64,000 nt of DNA. Source: Streptomyces tendae (GTDB lineage Bacteria > Actinomycetota > Actinomycetes > Streptomycetales > Streptomycetaceae). Every line of letters starts with the position of its first letter. Position 1 is the first letter of the stretch. The stretch lies in contig NZ_BMUY01000002.1 in the NCBI RefSeq assembly GCF_014650435.1, forward strand, positions 739,951 through 803,950, read 5' to 3'. The notes beneath the pieces are model-generated. The model saw only the letters and a list, made by a program, of their open reading frames with translations. It was not told the DNA's origin and ran no database searches. The translations under genes and the position numbers were made by a program. This document shows, one piece after another, positions 1 through 9,376 of the stretch.

Positions 1-32
1 CGACGTATTGTTCAGAACCACGGGGAGGAACC

Positions 33-932
33 GTGTCCGGATTCGTTGAAAAGCCCGAACCGATCCAGGTTCCGGGTCTGGTGCACCTGCACACCGGCAA
101 GGTGCGCGAGCTGTACCGGAACGAGGCGGGCGACCTCGTGATGGTCGCCAGCGACCGCATCTCCGCCTACGACTGGGTGCTGCCGACCGAGATCCCCGAC
201 AAGGGCCGGGTCCTCACCCAGCTCTCCCTGTGGTGGTTCGACCAGCTCGCCGACCTGGCCCCGAACCACGTGCTGAGCACCGAGCTGCCCCCCGGCGCCC
301 CCGCCGACTGGGAGGGCCGCGCCCTGGTCTGCAAGTCGCTGCGGATGGTCCCCGTGGAGTGCGTGGCCCGCGGCTACCTCACCGGCTCCGGCCTGGCGGA
401 GTACGACCAGACCCGCACCGTCTGCGGCCTCGCCCTGCCCGAGGGCCTCGTCGACGGCTCGGAGCTGCCCGCCCCGATCTTCACCCCCGCCACCAAGGCC
501 GAGGTCGGCGAGCACGACGAGAACGTCTCCTACGAGGAGGTCGCCCGCCAGGTCGGCGCCGACACCGCGGCCGCCCTGCGCCAGGCGACCCTCGCCGTCT
601 ACTCCCGTGCCCGGGACATCGCCCGCGAGCGCGGCATCGTCCTCGCGGACACCAAGTTCGAGTTCGGCTTCGACGGGGACGACCTGGTCCTCGCCGACGA
701 GGTCCTCACCCCGGACTCCTCCCGCTTCTGGCCGGCCGACCGGTGGCAGCCGGGCCGCGCGCAGCCGTCGTACGACAAGCAGTTCGTGCGGGACTGGCTG
801 ACCTCGGCCGAGTCCGGCTGGGACCGCAAGAGCGAGCAGCCCCCGCCGCCGCTGCCGCAGCAGGTCGTGGACGCCACCCGCGCCAAGTACGTGGAGGCGT
901 ACGAGCTGCTGACCGGCCAGAGCTGGTCGTAG
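33..932 (+). CDS. purC: Phosphoribosylaminoimidazole-succinocarboxamide synthase (SAICAR synthetase)
   Basis: Cytosolic purine enzyme that joins aspartate to CAIR using ATP to give SAICAR. The 299-residue product has the family landmarks: TGKVRELY near residue 25 (nucleotide loop), VASDRISAYDWVLPTEIPDKG, the VECVARGYLTGSG segment and DTKFEFGFD near residue 207. The GTG start is fixed by GGGGAGGAA 5 nt upstream. The gene is probably the last of a pur operon entering from the left edge, since a perfect hairpin follows at 970-998. Full length, nothing odd. Confident. Confidence 0.97.
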   Translation: MSGFVEKPEPIQVPGLVHLHTGKVRELYRNEAGDLVMVASDRISAYDWVLPTEIPDKGRVLTQLSLWWFDQLADLAPNHVLSTELPPGAPADWEGRALVCKSLRMVPVECVARGYLTGSGLAEYDQTRTVCGLALPEGLVDGSELPAPIFTPATKAEVGEHDENVSYEEVARQVGADTAAALRQATLAVYSRARDIARERGIVLADTKFEFGFDGDDLVLADEVLTPDSSRFWPADRWQPGRAQPSYDKQFVRDWLTSAESGWDRKSEQPPPPLPQQVVDATRAKYVEAYELLTGQSWS

Positions 933-969
933 CGGCGGACGGACACAGCGGCGGCAGGCCGCACACGAA

Positions 970-998
970 GAAGCCCCCGGCCGAAAACCGGGGGCTTC
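970..998. terminator. Bidirectional hairpin terminator between purC and tRNA-Gly
   Basis: Perfect 11-bp stem (GAAGCCCCCGG / CCGGGGGCTTC) with a 7-nt loop between the convergent purC and tRNA-Gly genes. It lacks a long U-tract, as is usual in Streptomyces. Confidence 0.75.
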
Positions 999-1003
999 TC
1001 ATC

Positions 1004-1079
1004 TGGAGCGAACGACGAGGTTCGAACTCGCGACCTCAACCTTGGCAAGGTTGCGCTCTACCAACTGAGCTACGTTCGC
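1004..1079 (-). tRNA. tRNA-Gly(GCC)
   Basis: Read on the minus strand, the 7-bp acceptor GCGAACG/CGTTCGC, the D arm, the anticodon stem CAACC/GGTTG with loop TTGCCAA (anticodon GCC) and the T arm GTTCGAAC all form. The CCA end is encoded (1004-1006 on the plus strand is TGG). The terminator at 970-998 follows it. Confidence 0.95.
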
Positions 1080-1116
1080 ACTGCGGGCCGTGGATTTCTC
1101 CGTGGCGCGACAGCCA

Positions 1117-1731
1117 CTATACCCAACCGCGCTCCCTCGCGAGCCGCACCGCCGCGTGCCGGTTCTCCGCACCGAGCTTGCTCGCGGCCGACGACAGGTA
1201 GTTCCGTACGGTCCCCTCGGCGAGCGCGGCCCGCTCGGCGATCTCCGAGACGGGCGCCCCGTCGGCGGCGTGCTCCAGCACCTCGGCCTCGCGCGCGGTC
1301 AGCGGCGAGTCCCCGGCGGAGATCGCGTCGGCGGCCAACTCGGGGTCGACGTACCGGTTTCCGGCGTGCACCGTGCGGATCAGCTCGGCGAGCCGCTGGG
1401 CGCTGACCGTCTTGGGGACGAACCCGCGCACTCCCGCCGCCAGCGCCCGCTTCAGATGGCCGGGGCGCCCGTGGCTGGTCACGATCAGCACCTTGCAGGC
1501 GGGCAGCTCGACCCGCAGCGATGTGGCGACCTTCACACCGTCGGCGCCGGGCATCTGGAGGTCCAGTACGGCGACGTCCGGTGCGTGTGCCCGGGCCATC
1601 GCCAGGGCCTCGGGGCCGGTGGCCGCCTCGGCGACGACGACCAGGTCGTCCTCCAGGGACAGCAGGGCCGCCAGGGCCCCGCGGATGAGGTGCTCGTCGT
1701 CGGCGAGCAGGACGCGGACGGTCGTCGTCAC
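1117..1731 (-). CDS. NarL/DesR-type response regulator
   Basis: 204 residues. The N-terminal receiver domain has the acidic pair D11-D12, phosphoacceptor D57 in AVLDLQMPG, T84 in the VTSH segment and conserved K106 in FVPKTVS. The C-terminal LuxR-type helix-turn-helix (about 143-200) contains SPLTAREAEVLEHAADG and the recognition helix EGTVRNYLSSAASKL. The start overlaps the kinase stop by 4 bp, so the pair is translationally coupled. It is the last gene of a four-gene operon with an ABC exporter, whose expression it probably controls. The signal is unknown. Confidence 0.93.
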   Translation of the reverse strand: MTTTVRVLLADDEHLIRGALAALLSLEDDLVVVAEAATGPEALAMARAHAPDVAVLDLQMPGADGVKVATSLRVELPACKVLIVTSHGRPGHLKRALAAGVRGFVPKTVSAQRLAELIRTVHAGNRYVDPELAADAISAGDSPLTAREAEVLEHAADGAPVSEIAERAALAEGTVRNYLSSAASKLGAENRHAAVRLARERGWV

Positions 1732-3032
1732 GACGCGACCCCCAGCGCGGCCCCGGCAGCGGCGGCCGGCAGCGGCACCTCGGCCGTCAGCCGGAAGACA
1801 CCCCTGCCGACGGGCCCCGCCTCCAGGGTCCCGTCCACCGCGGAGAGCCGCTCGCGCAGCCCCGAGAGTCCCGAGCCGCCCGTACCGCCCGTACCGGCCG
1901 AGCGGCCTGGACCGCCGGGGCCGCCCGGGAGGCCATCCTCCGTCGTCTCCGCCACGCCGTCGTTCTCCACCGTCAGCACTACACGCCCCTCCGACATCCG
2001 CACCGTCACCGCGACCTTCTTCGCGTCCCCGTGCCGCAGCACGTTCGTGGTCGCCTCTCGCACCACCCAGCCGAGCGCCGACTGCACCTCGGCGGGCAGA
2101 CCGGCCGTCTCACCGGTGACCTCCGAGACGATGCCCGCCGCCGAGAGCACACCCCGGGCGCCGGCCAGTTCGACCTCCAGGGCGGCCTCCCGGTAGCCGC
2201 GCACGACGTCCCGGACCTCTCGTTGCGACTCCTGGGCGATGCGCTGCACCTCGATCATCTGCTCCACCGCCTCGGGCCTGCCCCGCCGTGACAGCTGGAC
2301 GGCCAGCTCGCTCTTGAGCGCGATCACCGCAAGGTTCCGGCCCATCACGTCGTGCAGGTCCCGGCCGAACCGCAGCCGCTCCTCGGCGACGGCCAGCCTG
2401 ACCCGGGTCTCCTTGGCGTCGTCGAGCGCGTAGACCGCGTTGAGCAGCCAGAGGGAGAAGATCGAGGTGACGGCGAGGAACCCGCCGGTCACCATCACCA
2501 GGCCGGCCAGCACGACCGACGCGAGCAGGGGCATCTCCAGCGGGAACGTCAGGAGCCCGGCGCCCACCGCGAAGGCCCCGACGACGGCGACCCTGCGCCG
2601 CCACCCCCGCACCCCGAGCGTGATGACCCCGGCGGCGTAGCACAGGACCCCGCCGTAGACCGAGCCCGCCGCGGTCTCCACCTCACCGGACGGTCCGCGC
2701 TCCGCGATCACGACCGCGGTGGTCGAGACGACGGCGGAGACGACGACGAGCGCCCACATCTGCCGCACCGGCTGCGGCCGCCGCCCGCGCGTCCAGTCCA
2801 GCGCCCGGGCCGAGACCAGCATGCAGACGGCGGCGTGCGCGGTGACCAGCAGGCACAGCGCGGTGGCGAGCCCGACACCGGTCCGCCCGTAGGCGGTCAC
2901 CCCCAGCGCGAGGATCTCGATGATCCCGAAGAAGTGGAACGACCACCGCGTGTACGTCTCCACCTTCTCCGGCGTGCTCTTGACCCGCCACCATCCGCCC
3001 GGCCTGCGCATCCGTCCGCCGCTCCCACTCAC
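1728..3032 (-). CDS. DesK-type sensor histidine kinase
   Basis: 434 residues: about five or six hydrophobic membrane segments in residues 30-190 with no large extracellular domain, then a HisKA_3 dimerisation domain with the phospho-His in RDLHDVMGRNL, and an HATPase_c domain (N-box REATTNVLRHG, G-box GSGLSGLRERL). A glycine-rich insertion (GLPGGPGGPGRSAGTGGTGG) precedes the last G-box. The GTG start is poorly marked; an ATG 21 nt downstream (3011) is an alternative. It sits 27 bp after the permease gene and overlaps the regulator by 4 bp. DesK-like kinases usually sense membrane state and are often paired with ABC exporters; the pairing here is inference. Confidence 0.92.
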   Translation of the reverse strand: MSGSGGRMRRPGGWWRVKSTPEKVETYTRWSFHFFGIIEILALGVTAYGRTGVGLATALCLLVTAHAAVCMLVSARALDWTRGRRPQPVRQMWALVVVSAVVSTTAVVIAERGPSGEVETAAGSVYGGVLCYAAGVITLGVRGWRRRVAVVGAFAVGAGLLTFPLEMPLLASVVLAGLVMVTGGFLAVTSIFSLWLLNAVYALDDAKETRVRLAVAEERLRFGRDLHDVMGRNLAVIALKSELAVQLSRRGRPEAVEQMIEVQRIAQESQREVRDVVRGYREAALEVELAGARGVLSAAGIVSEVTGETAGLPAEVQSALGWVVREATTNVLRHGDAKKVAVTVRMSEGRVVLTVENDGVAETTEDGLPGGPGGPGRSAGTGGTGGSGLSGLRERLSAVDGTLEAGPVGRGVFRLTAEVPLPAAAAGAALGVAS

Positions 3033-3059
3033 CTCGTACGTCCTCGCACGTCCTGTACG

Positions 3060-3875
3060 TCAGTGCCGCGGCTCCCAGCGGAACCGCCGCCGTACAGCAA
3101 ACACCGCGAGCACGGTCCAGGCCACCGCCGTCGCCAGCGCGCCGAGCGCGTCGGACGCCGACAGGTCGCCGGTCCAGCCGCCGCGCACCAGGGTGATGAC
3201 GGGCGTCAGCGGCAGCAGCTCGCACACGGAGGCCAGCCGGTCGGGGAGCAGGTCCAGCGGGATGAACAGGCCGGAGCCGAACATCGAGACGAACGTGAAC
3301 GGCAACGGCGTGACCTGCGCGCTCTCACCGGTCCTGGTGAAGCTCGCGGTGACCGCGGCGAGCGCGGCGCACATCAGCAGGCCCAGCAGCAGCCCGAGGA
3401 CCGTCAGATGCGGTGCCGACGGCGCGGACAGGTCGAGCAGCGCCACGCAGCCCACCGCGAGCAGCAGGGACTGCACCAGCCCGCTGAGGACGGCGGGCAG
3501 CGCGGACCCGGCGAGGATCTCCACGTCCCGCAGCTCGCCGGTGCGCAGCCGCTTGAGGACGAGTTCCTCGCGCCGGACGACGAAGACGCCGACCAGGGCC
3601 GAGTACACGGCGAACAGCAGGGAGAAGCCGATCGCGGCGGGCAGCACGAGGGTGCCGATGGTCAGCCCGGCCTTGCCGAGGTCCATCTCCTCGGCGCCCG
3701 CCCGCACGCTGAACGGCATCACGAACGGGATGAACAGCGCGGCGAAGACGGTGCCCTTGTTCCGTCCGAGCAGGATCATCTCGGCGCGGGCGAGGGCGGT
3801 CATGCGGCCCGCCGGCGTCGTGGCCGCGCTCCCGGCGGCGCGCTTCGTGCGGGCCGGTGTGTCCGTGGCGCTCAT
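3060..3875 (-). CDS. ABC-2 type transporter permease
   Basis: 271 residues with about six hydrophobic segments, an ABC-2 permease. I start it at the ATG at 3875, which overlaps the ATPase stop by 4 bp; the frame stays open for 56 residues upstream but that part lies inside the ATPase gene. The N-terminal ~35 residues (TPARTKRAAGSAATTPAGR) are cytoplasmic. It forms an exporter with the ATPase upstream; the substrate cannot be read from sequence (lipids, peptides or drugs are typical for this arrangement). Confidence 0.9.
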   Translation of the reverse strand: MSATDTPARTKRAAGSAATTPAGRMTALARAEMILLGRNKGTVFAALFIPFVMPFSVRAGAEEMDLGKAGLTIGTLVLPAAIGFSLLFAVYSALVGVFVVRREELVLKRLRTGELRDVEILAGSALPAVLSGLVQSLLLAVGCVALLDLSAPSAPHLTVLGLLLGLLMCAALAAVTASFTRTGESAQVTPLPFTFVSMFGSGLFIPLDLLPDRLASVCELLPLTPVITLVRGGWTGDLSASDALGALATAVAWTVLAVFAVRRRFRWEPRH

Positions 3876-4876
3876 GCCGCGTACTCCTTCTTCGTCTTCC
3901 CCGACTTCTTCGACTTCCCGGTTCCGGTCGTGCCGCCGGGCGTCCTCGCGGACACCTCCTTGGCGATGCTGAGGAACGCCTCCTCCAGGGACGCCGAGCG
4001 CACGTCCAGGCGGCGCAGTTCCACTCCGGCCTGTCCGGCCCACACCAGCAGGCCGGTGGCCGCGCGCTGGAGTTCCCGGGTGCGCAGCTTCACCGCGCGG
4101 CCGTCGGTCTCGTGGTCGTTCACGCCCAGTTCGGCGAGCGGCGGCAGGTCGCCGACGAAGTAGCCGTCGGGCAGTTCGAAGGAGATGTGGGACGGCTGTG
4201 CGGCGGTCACCTCGGCCGGGGTGCCGGTGGCGGCGATCCGGCCCTCGTGCATGATCGCGAGCCGGTCGGCGAGGTTCTCGGCCTCCTCCAGGTAGTGCGT
4301 GGTCAGCAGCACCGTCGTACCGGCGTCCCGCAGCGCGCCCACCAACTCCCAGGTGTCCCGGCGGCCTTCGGCGTCAAGGCCGGTGCTGGGCTCGTCGAGG
4401 AAGAGCACCTCTGGGTCGCCGAGCAGCGCCAGTGCCAGGTCCAGTCGGCGCCGCTGGCCCCCGGACAGCTGCTTCACGCGGGTGTCGGCCTTGGACTCGA
4501 GGCCGACCAACGCCAGCACCTCGGCCGGCGGCCGGGCGCCGCTCACGCACCCCGCCCACATCCGGGCCGTCTCGGCGACCGTCAGCTCGGAGGGGAAGCC
4601 GCCCTCCTGGAGCATGACCCCGGTGCGGGAACGTACGGCGGCCCGCTCGGTGTACGGGTCGTGCCCGAGGACGCGCACCCGGCCCCCGGCCGGAGCGGCG
4701 AGCCCCTCCAGGAGCTCGACCGTCGATGTCTTGCCGGCGCCGTTGGTGCCGAGCAGCGCGAAGACCTCACCGCGGCGCACGGAGAAGTCGACCCCGCGCA
4801 CGGCCTCGAACCCGCCCCCGTACACACGCCGAAGGTCGGTGACCTCAATCACGTGTTCGTGCTCGTTCGTTTGCAT
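3872..4876 (-). CDS. ABC transporter ATP-binding protein (drug/lipid exporter type)
   Basis: 334 residues. Walker A GTNGAGKTS near residue 45, Q-loop LQEGG, signature LSGGQRRRLDLA and Walker B VLFLDEPSTGLD are all present, and the order fits the ABCB/DrrA-type exporter ATPases. A DrrA-like C-terminal extension follows, ending in a basic Gly/Lys-rich tail (GTGKSKKSGKTKKE). It is first in an operon ATPase-permease-kinase-regulator, all coupled or closely spaced. The intergenic region upstream (4877-4980) holds its promoter. Confidence 0.94.
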   Translation of the reverse strand: MQTNEHEHVIEVTDLRRVYGGGFEAVRGVDFSVRRGEVFALLGTNGAGKTSTVELLEGLAAPAGGRVRVLGHDPYTERAAVRSRTGVMLQEGGFPSELTVAETARMWAGCVSGARPPAEVLALVGLESKADTRVKQLSGGQRRRLDLALALLGDPEVLFLDEPSTGLDAEGRRDTWELVGALRDAGTTVLLTTHYLEEAENLADRLAIMHEGRIAATGTPAEVTAAQPSHISFELPDGYFVGDLPPLAELGVNDHETDGRAVKLRTRELQRAATGLLVWAGQAGVELRRLDVRSASLEEAFLSIAKEVSARTPGGTTGTGKSKKSGKTKKEYAA

Positions 4877-4984
4877 GCTTCGAGCATTCCGGCGCGCGGG
4901 GCGGGACGACAGTGCGGCCCGTCATCACCCGGCATGACAAATGTCAGAGCCGGTCCGCGGGGCACCGGGCCGGGGCATACGAAA

Positions 4985-5012
4985 AGACCCCGGTCCTGGA
5001 GGACCGGGGTCT
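4985..5012 (-). terminator. Terminator of tRNA-Gly(GCC) copy 2
   Basis: Perfect 12-bp stem AGACCCCGGTCC / GGACCGGGGTCT with TGGA loop, followed on the minus strand by a short T-run. It lies immediately downstream of the tRNA at 5021. Confidence 0.8.
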
Positions 5013-5020
5013 GATTCCCG

Positions 5021-5093
5021 AGCGGACGACGAGGCTCGAACTCGCGACCTCAACCTTGGCAAGGTTGCGCTCTACCAACTGAGCTACGTCCGC
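5021..5093 (-). tRNA. tRNA-Gly(GCC), second copy
   Basis: 73 nt with acceptor GCGGACG/CGTCCGC and the same D and anticodon arms as the copy at 1004; anticodon GCC. Unlike the first copy, no CCA is encoded. Confidence 0.95.
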
Positions 5094-5173
5094 ATTGCCC
5101 CCGACCGGCTTTCACCGATCGGTGCGAGCACCAGCCTACCTGATCCAATCGAGTGGCCGGTACGACGATGCAG

Positions 5174-5245
5174 AGCGGGTGACAGGAATTGCACACTGCG
5201 CCTTCCCCCTGGAAGGGGGATGTTCTACTACTGAACTACACCCGC
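5174..5245 (-). tRNA. tRNA-Gly(TCC)
   Basis: 72 nt on the minus strand with acceptor GCGGGTG/CACCCGC, anticodon stem TCCCC/GGGGA around loop CTTCCAG (anticodon TCC) and T arm TGCAATTCCTGTC. CCA is not encoded. It is probably cotranscribed with the GCC copy 80 bp downstream, giving isoacceptors for all GGN codons except GGG. Confidence 0.93.
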
Positions 5246-5440
5246 GTGTCCGTGAGCTGGGCCTTTCGGCTTCGCCCCTCGGCGTGCTCCAGACTTTAGC
5301 TGATCACCCGGGGTGCCGCGCAAGTCGGTTGCCGCGAGGGGCGGCTGAGCGGCCGTCGGCCCCTCCTCGCCGGGGCCAGACCCTCCTGGCCGGGGCCAGA
5401 CCCTCCTCGCCGGGCCCGGACCCTCCCGGCCGGGGTCGGC

Positions 5441-5758
5441 TCACTGCGCTTCGGCGAACGCCTCGTACACCTTCTTCGGGATCCGGCCCCGCGCGGGCAC
5501 GTCCATCTTGTTCGCCTGGGCCCAGGCGCGGACCGCCGCCGGGTCGGGGGCGACCTCCGTCTGCCGGTAGGCCTTGCCGGACCGGGAGCGCTTGCGGCCG
5601 GCCGAGACGTACGGCTCCAGCGACTTGCGCAGTTTCCGGGCATTGGCTTCGTTCAGGTCGATCTCGTACATCCGGCCGTCGACTCCGAAGGCGATCGTCT
5701 CCGCCGCTTCCGAGCCGTCGATGTCGTCAAAGAGAGTGACCACGACACGCTGCGCCAC
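5441..5758 (-). CDS. Lsr2-family nucleoid-associated protein
   Basis: 105 residues, the usual Lsr2 length. The N-terminal oligomerisation domain (MAQRVVVTLFDDIDGSEAAETIAFGVDG) is followed by a basic linker and the C-terminal DNA-binding domain, with the AT-hook-like R90-G91-R92 in ARGRIPKKV that inserts in the minor groove. Lsr2 bridges and silences AT-rich or foreign DNA in actinobacteria. GTG start with GAAGGG about 11 nt upstream. Streptomyces has two paralogues; this position next to purS matches the second one (sometimes called LsrL), which I cannot separate by sequence alone. Confidence 0.94.
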   Translation of the reverse strand: MAQRVVVTLFDDIDGSEAAETIAFGVDGRMYEIDLNEANARKLRKSLEPYVSAGRKRSRSGKAYRQTEVAPDPAAVRAWAQANKMDVPARGRIPKKVYEAFAEAQ

Positions 5759-6108
5759 GAATATCGGTCCCTTCGTGCGGCATCTCCGCGATGACGTGCC
5801 AGAACGTGTCAGGACGCCGCGGTGATGCCGACTGTTCGCCTGTAATTGGGCAAAGTATCGGCTAATGGCATTTCATTTGTACAGTGCCCGGCATTGCAAT
5901 GGGAAGACCGACTAAATCTGCCCGCGTGTCCCCTGCGCAATAGGTGACTGCGATCGATCCCGGATCTTTCCCGAAGCTTTTCGCGGCCACCCCCTCCCGA
6001 TGCCGAATCGTGACTGGGCTCACGTAGTTTCCTCCAAGGCTACGCGCGTAGAAATTTTGTACGGGTAGTCTGAAGGAACCTGCTCAGCACCACACACCGG
6101 GAGTGCCA
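5759..6108. other. Divergent lsr2 / purS promoter region
   Basis: 350 bp without a gene. It is AT-richer than its surroundings (for example around 5840-5900) and must hold the promoters of lsr2 (leftward) and purSQL (rightward). A perfect 12-bp palindrome lies at 6040-6051. Confidence 0.7.
6040..6051. promoter_or_regulatory. 12-bp palindrome upstream of purSQL, candidate operator
   Basis: CTACGCGCGTAG is a perfect inverted repeat, about 60 bp before purS and next to an AT-rich stretch (GAAATTTTGT). Its position suits repression of the purSQL promoter; the binding protein is not known from sequence. Confidence 0.4.
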
Positions 6109-6381
6109 GTGGCACGCGTCGTAGTCGACGTCATGCTCAAGCCGGAGATCCTCGACCCCCAGGGCCAGGCGGTGCAGCGCGCACTGCCGCGACTGGGTTT
6201 CGAAGGGATCTCGGACGTCCGCCAGGGAAAGCGATTCGAACTGGAAGTGGACGGGCCGGTCGACGACGCCGCCCTCGCCCGCATCCATGATCTTGCGGAA
6301 TCCTTCCTCGCCAACACCGTGATCGAGGACTTCACCGTCAAGGTCGAGTCCGAAGACGTAGTCGCGGGGGCGGCGAAGTGA
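6109..6381 (+). CDS. purS: Phosphoribosylformylglycinamidine synthase subunit PurS
   Basis: Small dimeric subunit that bridges PurL and PurQ and helps pass ammonia. About 90 residues beginning [19 protein letters not shown], with the family pattern [11 protein letters not shown] and the C-terminal [14 protein letters not shown]. Two in-frame GTG codons exist (6103, 6109); I choose 6109 because CCGGGAG sits 7 nt before it but touches 6103. It overlaps purQ by 4 bp. Confidence 0.95.
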   Translation: MARVVVDVMLKPEILDPQGQAVQRALPRLGFEGISDVRQGKRFELEVDGPVDDAALARIHDLAESFLANTVIEDFTVKVESEDVVAGAAK

Positions 6382-7058
6382 CCGCTCGTATTGGCGTCGT
6401 CACTTTCCCCGGCTCTCTCGACGACCGGGACACGCAGCGCGCGATCCGTGTCGCCGGCGCCGAACCCGTCGCCCTCTGGCACAAGGACAAGGACCTCAAG
6501 CAGGTCGACGCCGTGGTGCTGTGCGGCGGTTTCTCGTACGGCGATTATCTGCGCGCCGGCGCCATCGCGCGCTTCTCGCCGGTGATGGACACCGTCATCG
6601 ACCAGGCGAAGGCCGGGCTGCCGGTGCTGGGCATCTGCAACGGCTTCCAGATCCTCACCGAGGCCCACCTGCTGCCCGGCGGCATGCTGGGCAACGACCA
6701 CCTGCACTTCATCTGCCGCGACCAGAAGCTGCGGGTGGAGAACGCGGACACCGCCTGGACCAGCGACTACACCGCCGGCCAGGAGATCCACATCCCGCTG
6801 AAGAACATGGACGGCCGCTACGTCGCCGACCGGCGCACGCTGGACGAGCTGGAGGCCGAGGGGCGGGTTGCCTTCCGCTACCTGGACATGAACCCCAACG
6901 GCTCGCTCAACGACATCGCCGGCATCACCAACGCCGCCGGGAACGTCGTCGGCCTCATGCCGCACCCCGAGCACGCCGTCGAGTCGCTGATCGGTACGGG
7001 CCGTACCGACGGTCTGCCGTTCTTCACCTCGATCCTCAAGAAGCTGGTCAACGCATGA
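6378..7058 (+). CDS. purQ: Phosphoribosylformylglycinamidine synthase subunit PurQ (glutaminase)
   Basis: 226-residue class I glutamine amidotransferase that frees ammonia from glutamine for FGAM synthesis. Nucleophile C87 lies in VLGICNGFQ, the oxyanion strand is [14 protein letters not shown], and the His-Glu pair is in [11 protein letters not shown] near the C-terminus. GTG start inside the purS stop (GTGA); the stop overlaps purL (ATGA). The three subunits are thus translationally coupled. Confidence 0.97.
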   Translation: MTARIGVVTFPGSLDDRDTQRAIRVAGAEPVALWHKDKDLKQVDAVVLCGGFSYGDYLRAGAIARFSPVMDTVIDQAKAGLPVLGICNGFQILTEAHLLPGGMLGNDHLHFICRDQKLRVENADTAWTSDYTAGQEIHIPLKNMDGRYVADRRTLDELEAEGRVAFRYLDMNPNGSLNDIAGITNAAGNVVGLMPHPEHAVESLIGTGRTDGLPFFTSILKKLVNA

Positions 7059-9313
7059 GCCGGACGCCTCTGGACACGGTCGAGCACGCGACCGCGACCC
7101 CCGACGTCGAGCTGCCCTGGGCCGAGCTGGGCCTGAAGAAGGACGAGTACGAGAGGGTCGTCGAGATCCTCGGTCGCCGCCCCACCGGGGCGGAGCTGGC
7201 CATGTACTCCGTCATGTGGTCCGAGCACTGCTCGTACAAGAGCAGCAAGGTGCACCTGCGCCAGTTCGGCGAGAAGGCCCCCGAGTCCGAGGCGATGCTC
7301 GTCGGCATCGGCGAGAACGCCGGTGTCGTCGACGTCGGCCAGGGCTACGCGGTCACCTTCAAGGTCGAGTCGCACAACCACCCGTCGTACGTGGAGCCCT
7401 ACCAGGGCGCGGCCACCGGCGTCGGCGGCATCGTCCGCGACATCATCGCGATGGGCGCCCGTCCTGTGGCCGTGGTCGACCCCCTGCGCTTCGGCGCCGC
7501 GGACCACCCCGACACCAAGCGCGTCCTGCCGGGCGTCGTGGCCGGCATCGGCGGCTACGGCAACTGCCTGGGCCTGCCCAACATCGGCGGCGAGGTCGTC
7601 TTCGACGCCTGCTACCAGGGCAACCCGCTGGTCAACGCCGGTGCCATCGGCGTCATGCGGCACGAGGACATCCACCTCGCGAAGGCGTCCGGCGCGGGCA
7701 ACAAGGTCATCCTGTACGGCGCCCGCACCGGCGGCGACGGCATCGGCGGCGCGTCGATCCTGGCGAGCGAGACCTTCGACGACGCCAAGCCGTCGAAGCG
7801 CCCCGCCGTGCAGGTCGGCGACCCCTTCCAGGAGAAGCTCCTCATCGAGTGCACCCTGGAGGCGTTCAAGGAGAAGCTGGTCGTCGGCATCCAGGACCTG
7901 GGAGCGGCGGGCCTGTCCTGCGCGACCAGCGAACTGGCGTCGAACGGCTCCGGCGGCATGCGCGTCACCCTGGACGACGTACCGCTGCGCGACTCGACCC
8001 TCTCGCCCGAGGAAATCCTCATGAGCGAGTCGCAGGAGCGCATGTGCGCGGTGGTGGAGCCGGAGAAGGTCGACCGCTTCCTGGAGATCTGCGAGAAGTG
8101 GGACGTCATCGCCACCGTCATCGGTGAGGTCACCGACGGCGACCGGCTGGAGATCTTCTGGCACGGCGGCAAGATCGTCGACGTCGACCCGCGCACCGTC
8201 GCCCACGACGGCCCGGTCTACGAACGCCCCTACGCCCGCCCGGACTGGCAGGACGCCCTCCAGGCCGACGACGCGAACAAGCTGCCCCGGCCGGGCACCT
8301 CCGACGAGCTGAAGGACCAGGTCCTCAAGCTGGTCGGCTCGCCCAACCAGGCGTCCAAGCAGTGGATCACCCAGCAGTACGACCACTTCGTGCAGGGCAA
8401 CACCGTCCTCGCCCAGCCCGAGGACTCGGGCATGATCCGGGTGGACGAGGAGTCCGGCCTCGGCGTCGCCATCGCCACCGACGGCAACGGCCGCTACGCC
8501 AAGCTCGACCCGTACACGGGCGCGCAGCTGGCGCTGGCGGAGGCCTACCGCAACGTCGCCACGACCGGCGCGAAGCCGCTCGCGGTCTCCGACTGCCTGA
8601 ACTTCGGCTCGCCGGAGGACCCGGCGGTCATGTGGCAGTTCGCGGAGGCCGTCCGCGGCCTGGCCGACGGCTGCCTCCAGCTCGGCACCCCGGTGACCGG
8701 CGGCAACGTCTCGCTCTACAACCAGACCGGCGAGGCGGCCATCCACCCCACCCCGGTGGTCGCGGTCCTCGGCGTCATCGACGACGTGGCCCGCCGCACG
8801 CCGGTCGCCTTCCAGGAGGACGGCCAGCTGCTGTACCTGCTGGGCGACACGCGTGAGGAGTTCGGCGGCTCGGCCTGGTCCCAGGTGATCCACGACCACC
8901 TCGGCGGCCTGCCCCCGAAGGTCGACCTGGAGCGCGAGCGCCTGCTGGGCGAGATCCTGATCTCCGCCTCCCGCGACGGCATGATCGACTCCGCGCACGA
9001 CCTGTCCGACGGCGGTCTGGTCCAGGCGGTCGTCGAGTCGGCGCTGCTGGGCGGCAAGGGCGCGCGTCTGGTCGTGCCGGACGGGCTCGACGCCTTCACC
9101 TTCCTCTTCTCGGAGTCGGCGGGCCGTGCGGTCGTCGCCGTCCCGCGCTCGGAGGAGGTCCGCTTCAACGACATGTGCGGCGCCCGCGGCCTGCCGGTCA
9201 CCCGCATCGGCGTGGTCGACGGCGACGCGGTCGAGGTCCAGGGCGAGTTCACCCTCCCCCTGACCGACCTGCGCGAGGCCCACGAGGGGACGATCCCGGG
9301 GCTGCTGGCGTAG
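7055..9313 (+). CDS. purL: Phosphoribosylformylglycinamidine synthase subunit PurL
   Basis: 752 residues, the small-type PurL that works with PurS and PurQ to convert FGAR to FGAM with ATP. Recognisable segments are [15 protein letters not shown] near the start, [21 protein letters not shown] (ATP/metal site), [15 protein letters not shown] and, in the second AIRS-like half, [11 protein letters not shown] and [10 protein letters not shown]. The ATG at 7055 overlaps purQ by 4 bp. The hairpin at 9339-9368 follows. Confidence 0.97.
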   Translation: MSRTPLDTVEHATATPDVELPWAELGLKKDEYERVVEILGRRPTGAELAMYSVMWSEHCSYKSSKVHLRQFGEKAPESEAMLVGIGENAGVVDVGQGYAVTFKVESHNHPSYVEPYQGAATGVGGIVRDIIAMGARPVAVVDPLRFGAADHPDTKRVLPGVVAGIGGYGNCLGLPNIGGEVVFDACYQGNPLVNAGAIGVMRHEDIHLAKASGAGNKVILYGARTGGDGIGGASILASETFDDAKPSKRPAVQVGDPFQEKLLIECTLEAFKEKLVVGIQDLGAAGLSCATSELASNGSGGMRVTLDDVPLRDSTLSPEEILMSESQERMCAVVEPEKVDRFLEICEKWDVIATVIGEVTDGDRLEIFWHGGKIVDVDPRTVAHDGPVYERPYARPDWQDALQADDANKLPRPGTSDELKDQVLKLVGSPNQASKQWITQQYDHFVQGNTVLAQPEDSGMIRVDEESGLGVAIATDGNGRYAKLDPYTGAQLALAEAYRNVATTGAKPLAVSDCLNFGSPEDPAVMWQFAEAVRGLADGCLQLGTPVTGGNVSLYNQTGEAAIHPTPVVAVLGVIDDVARRTPVAFQEDGQLLYLLGDTREEFGGSAWSQVIHDHLGGLPPKVDLERERLLGEILISASRDGMIDSAHDLSDGGLVQAVVESALLGGKGARLVVPDGLDAFTFLFSESAGRAVVAVPRSEEVRFNDMCGARGLPVTRIGVVDGDAVEVQGEFTLPLTDLREAHEGTIPGLLA

Positions 9314-9338
9314 TAGTCGCAGCTCCCAGAGCGTCTGA

Positions 9339-9368
9339 GGTCCCGTCCGGTGGGTTCCGGGCGGGACC
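9339..9368. terminator. Terminator between purL and the Uma2-family gene
   Basis: Twelve-bp stem GGTCCCGTCCGG / CCGGGCGGGACC (one G-T pair) with a TGGGTT loop between convergent genes, flanked by a further CTGAG/CTCAG pairing. Confidence 0.7.
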
Positions 9369-9376
9369 CCGTCGTC

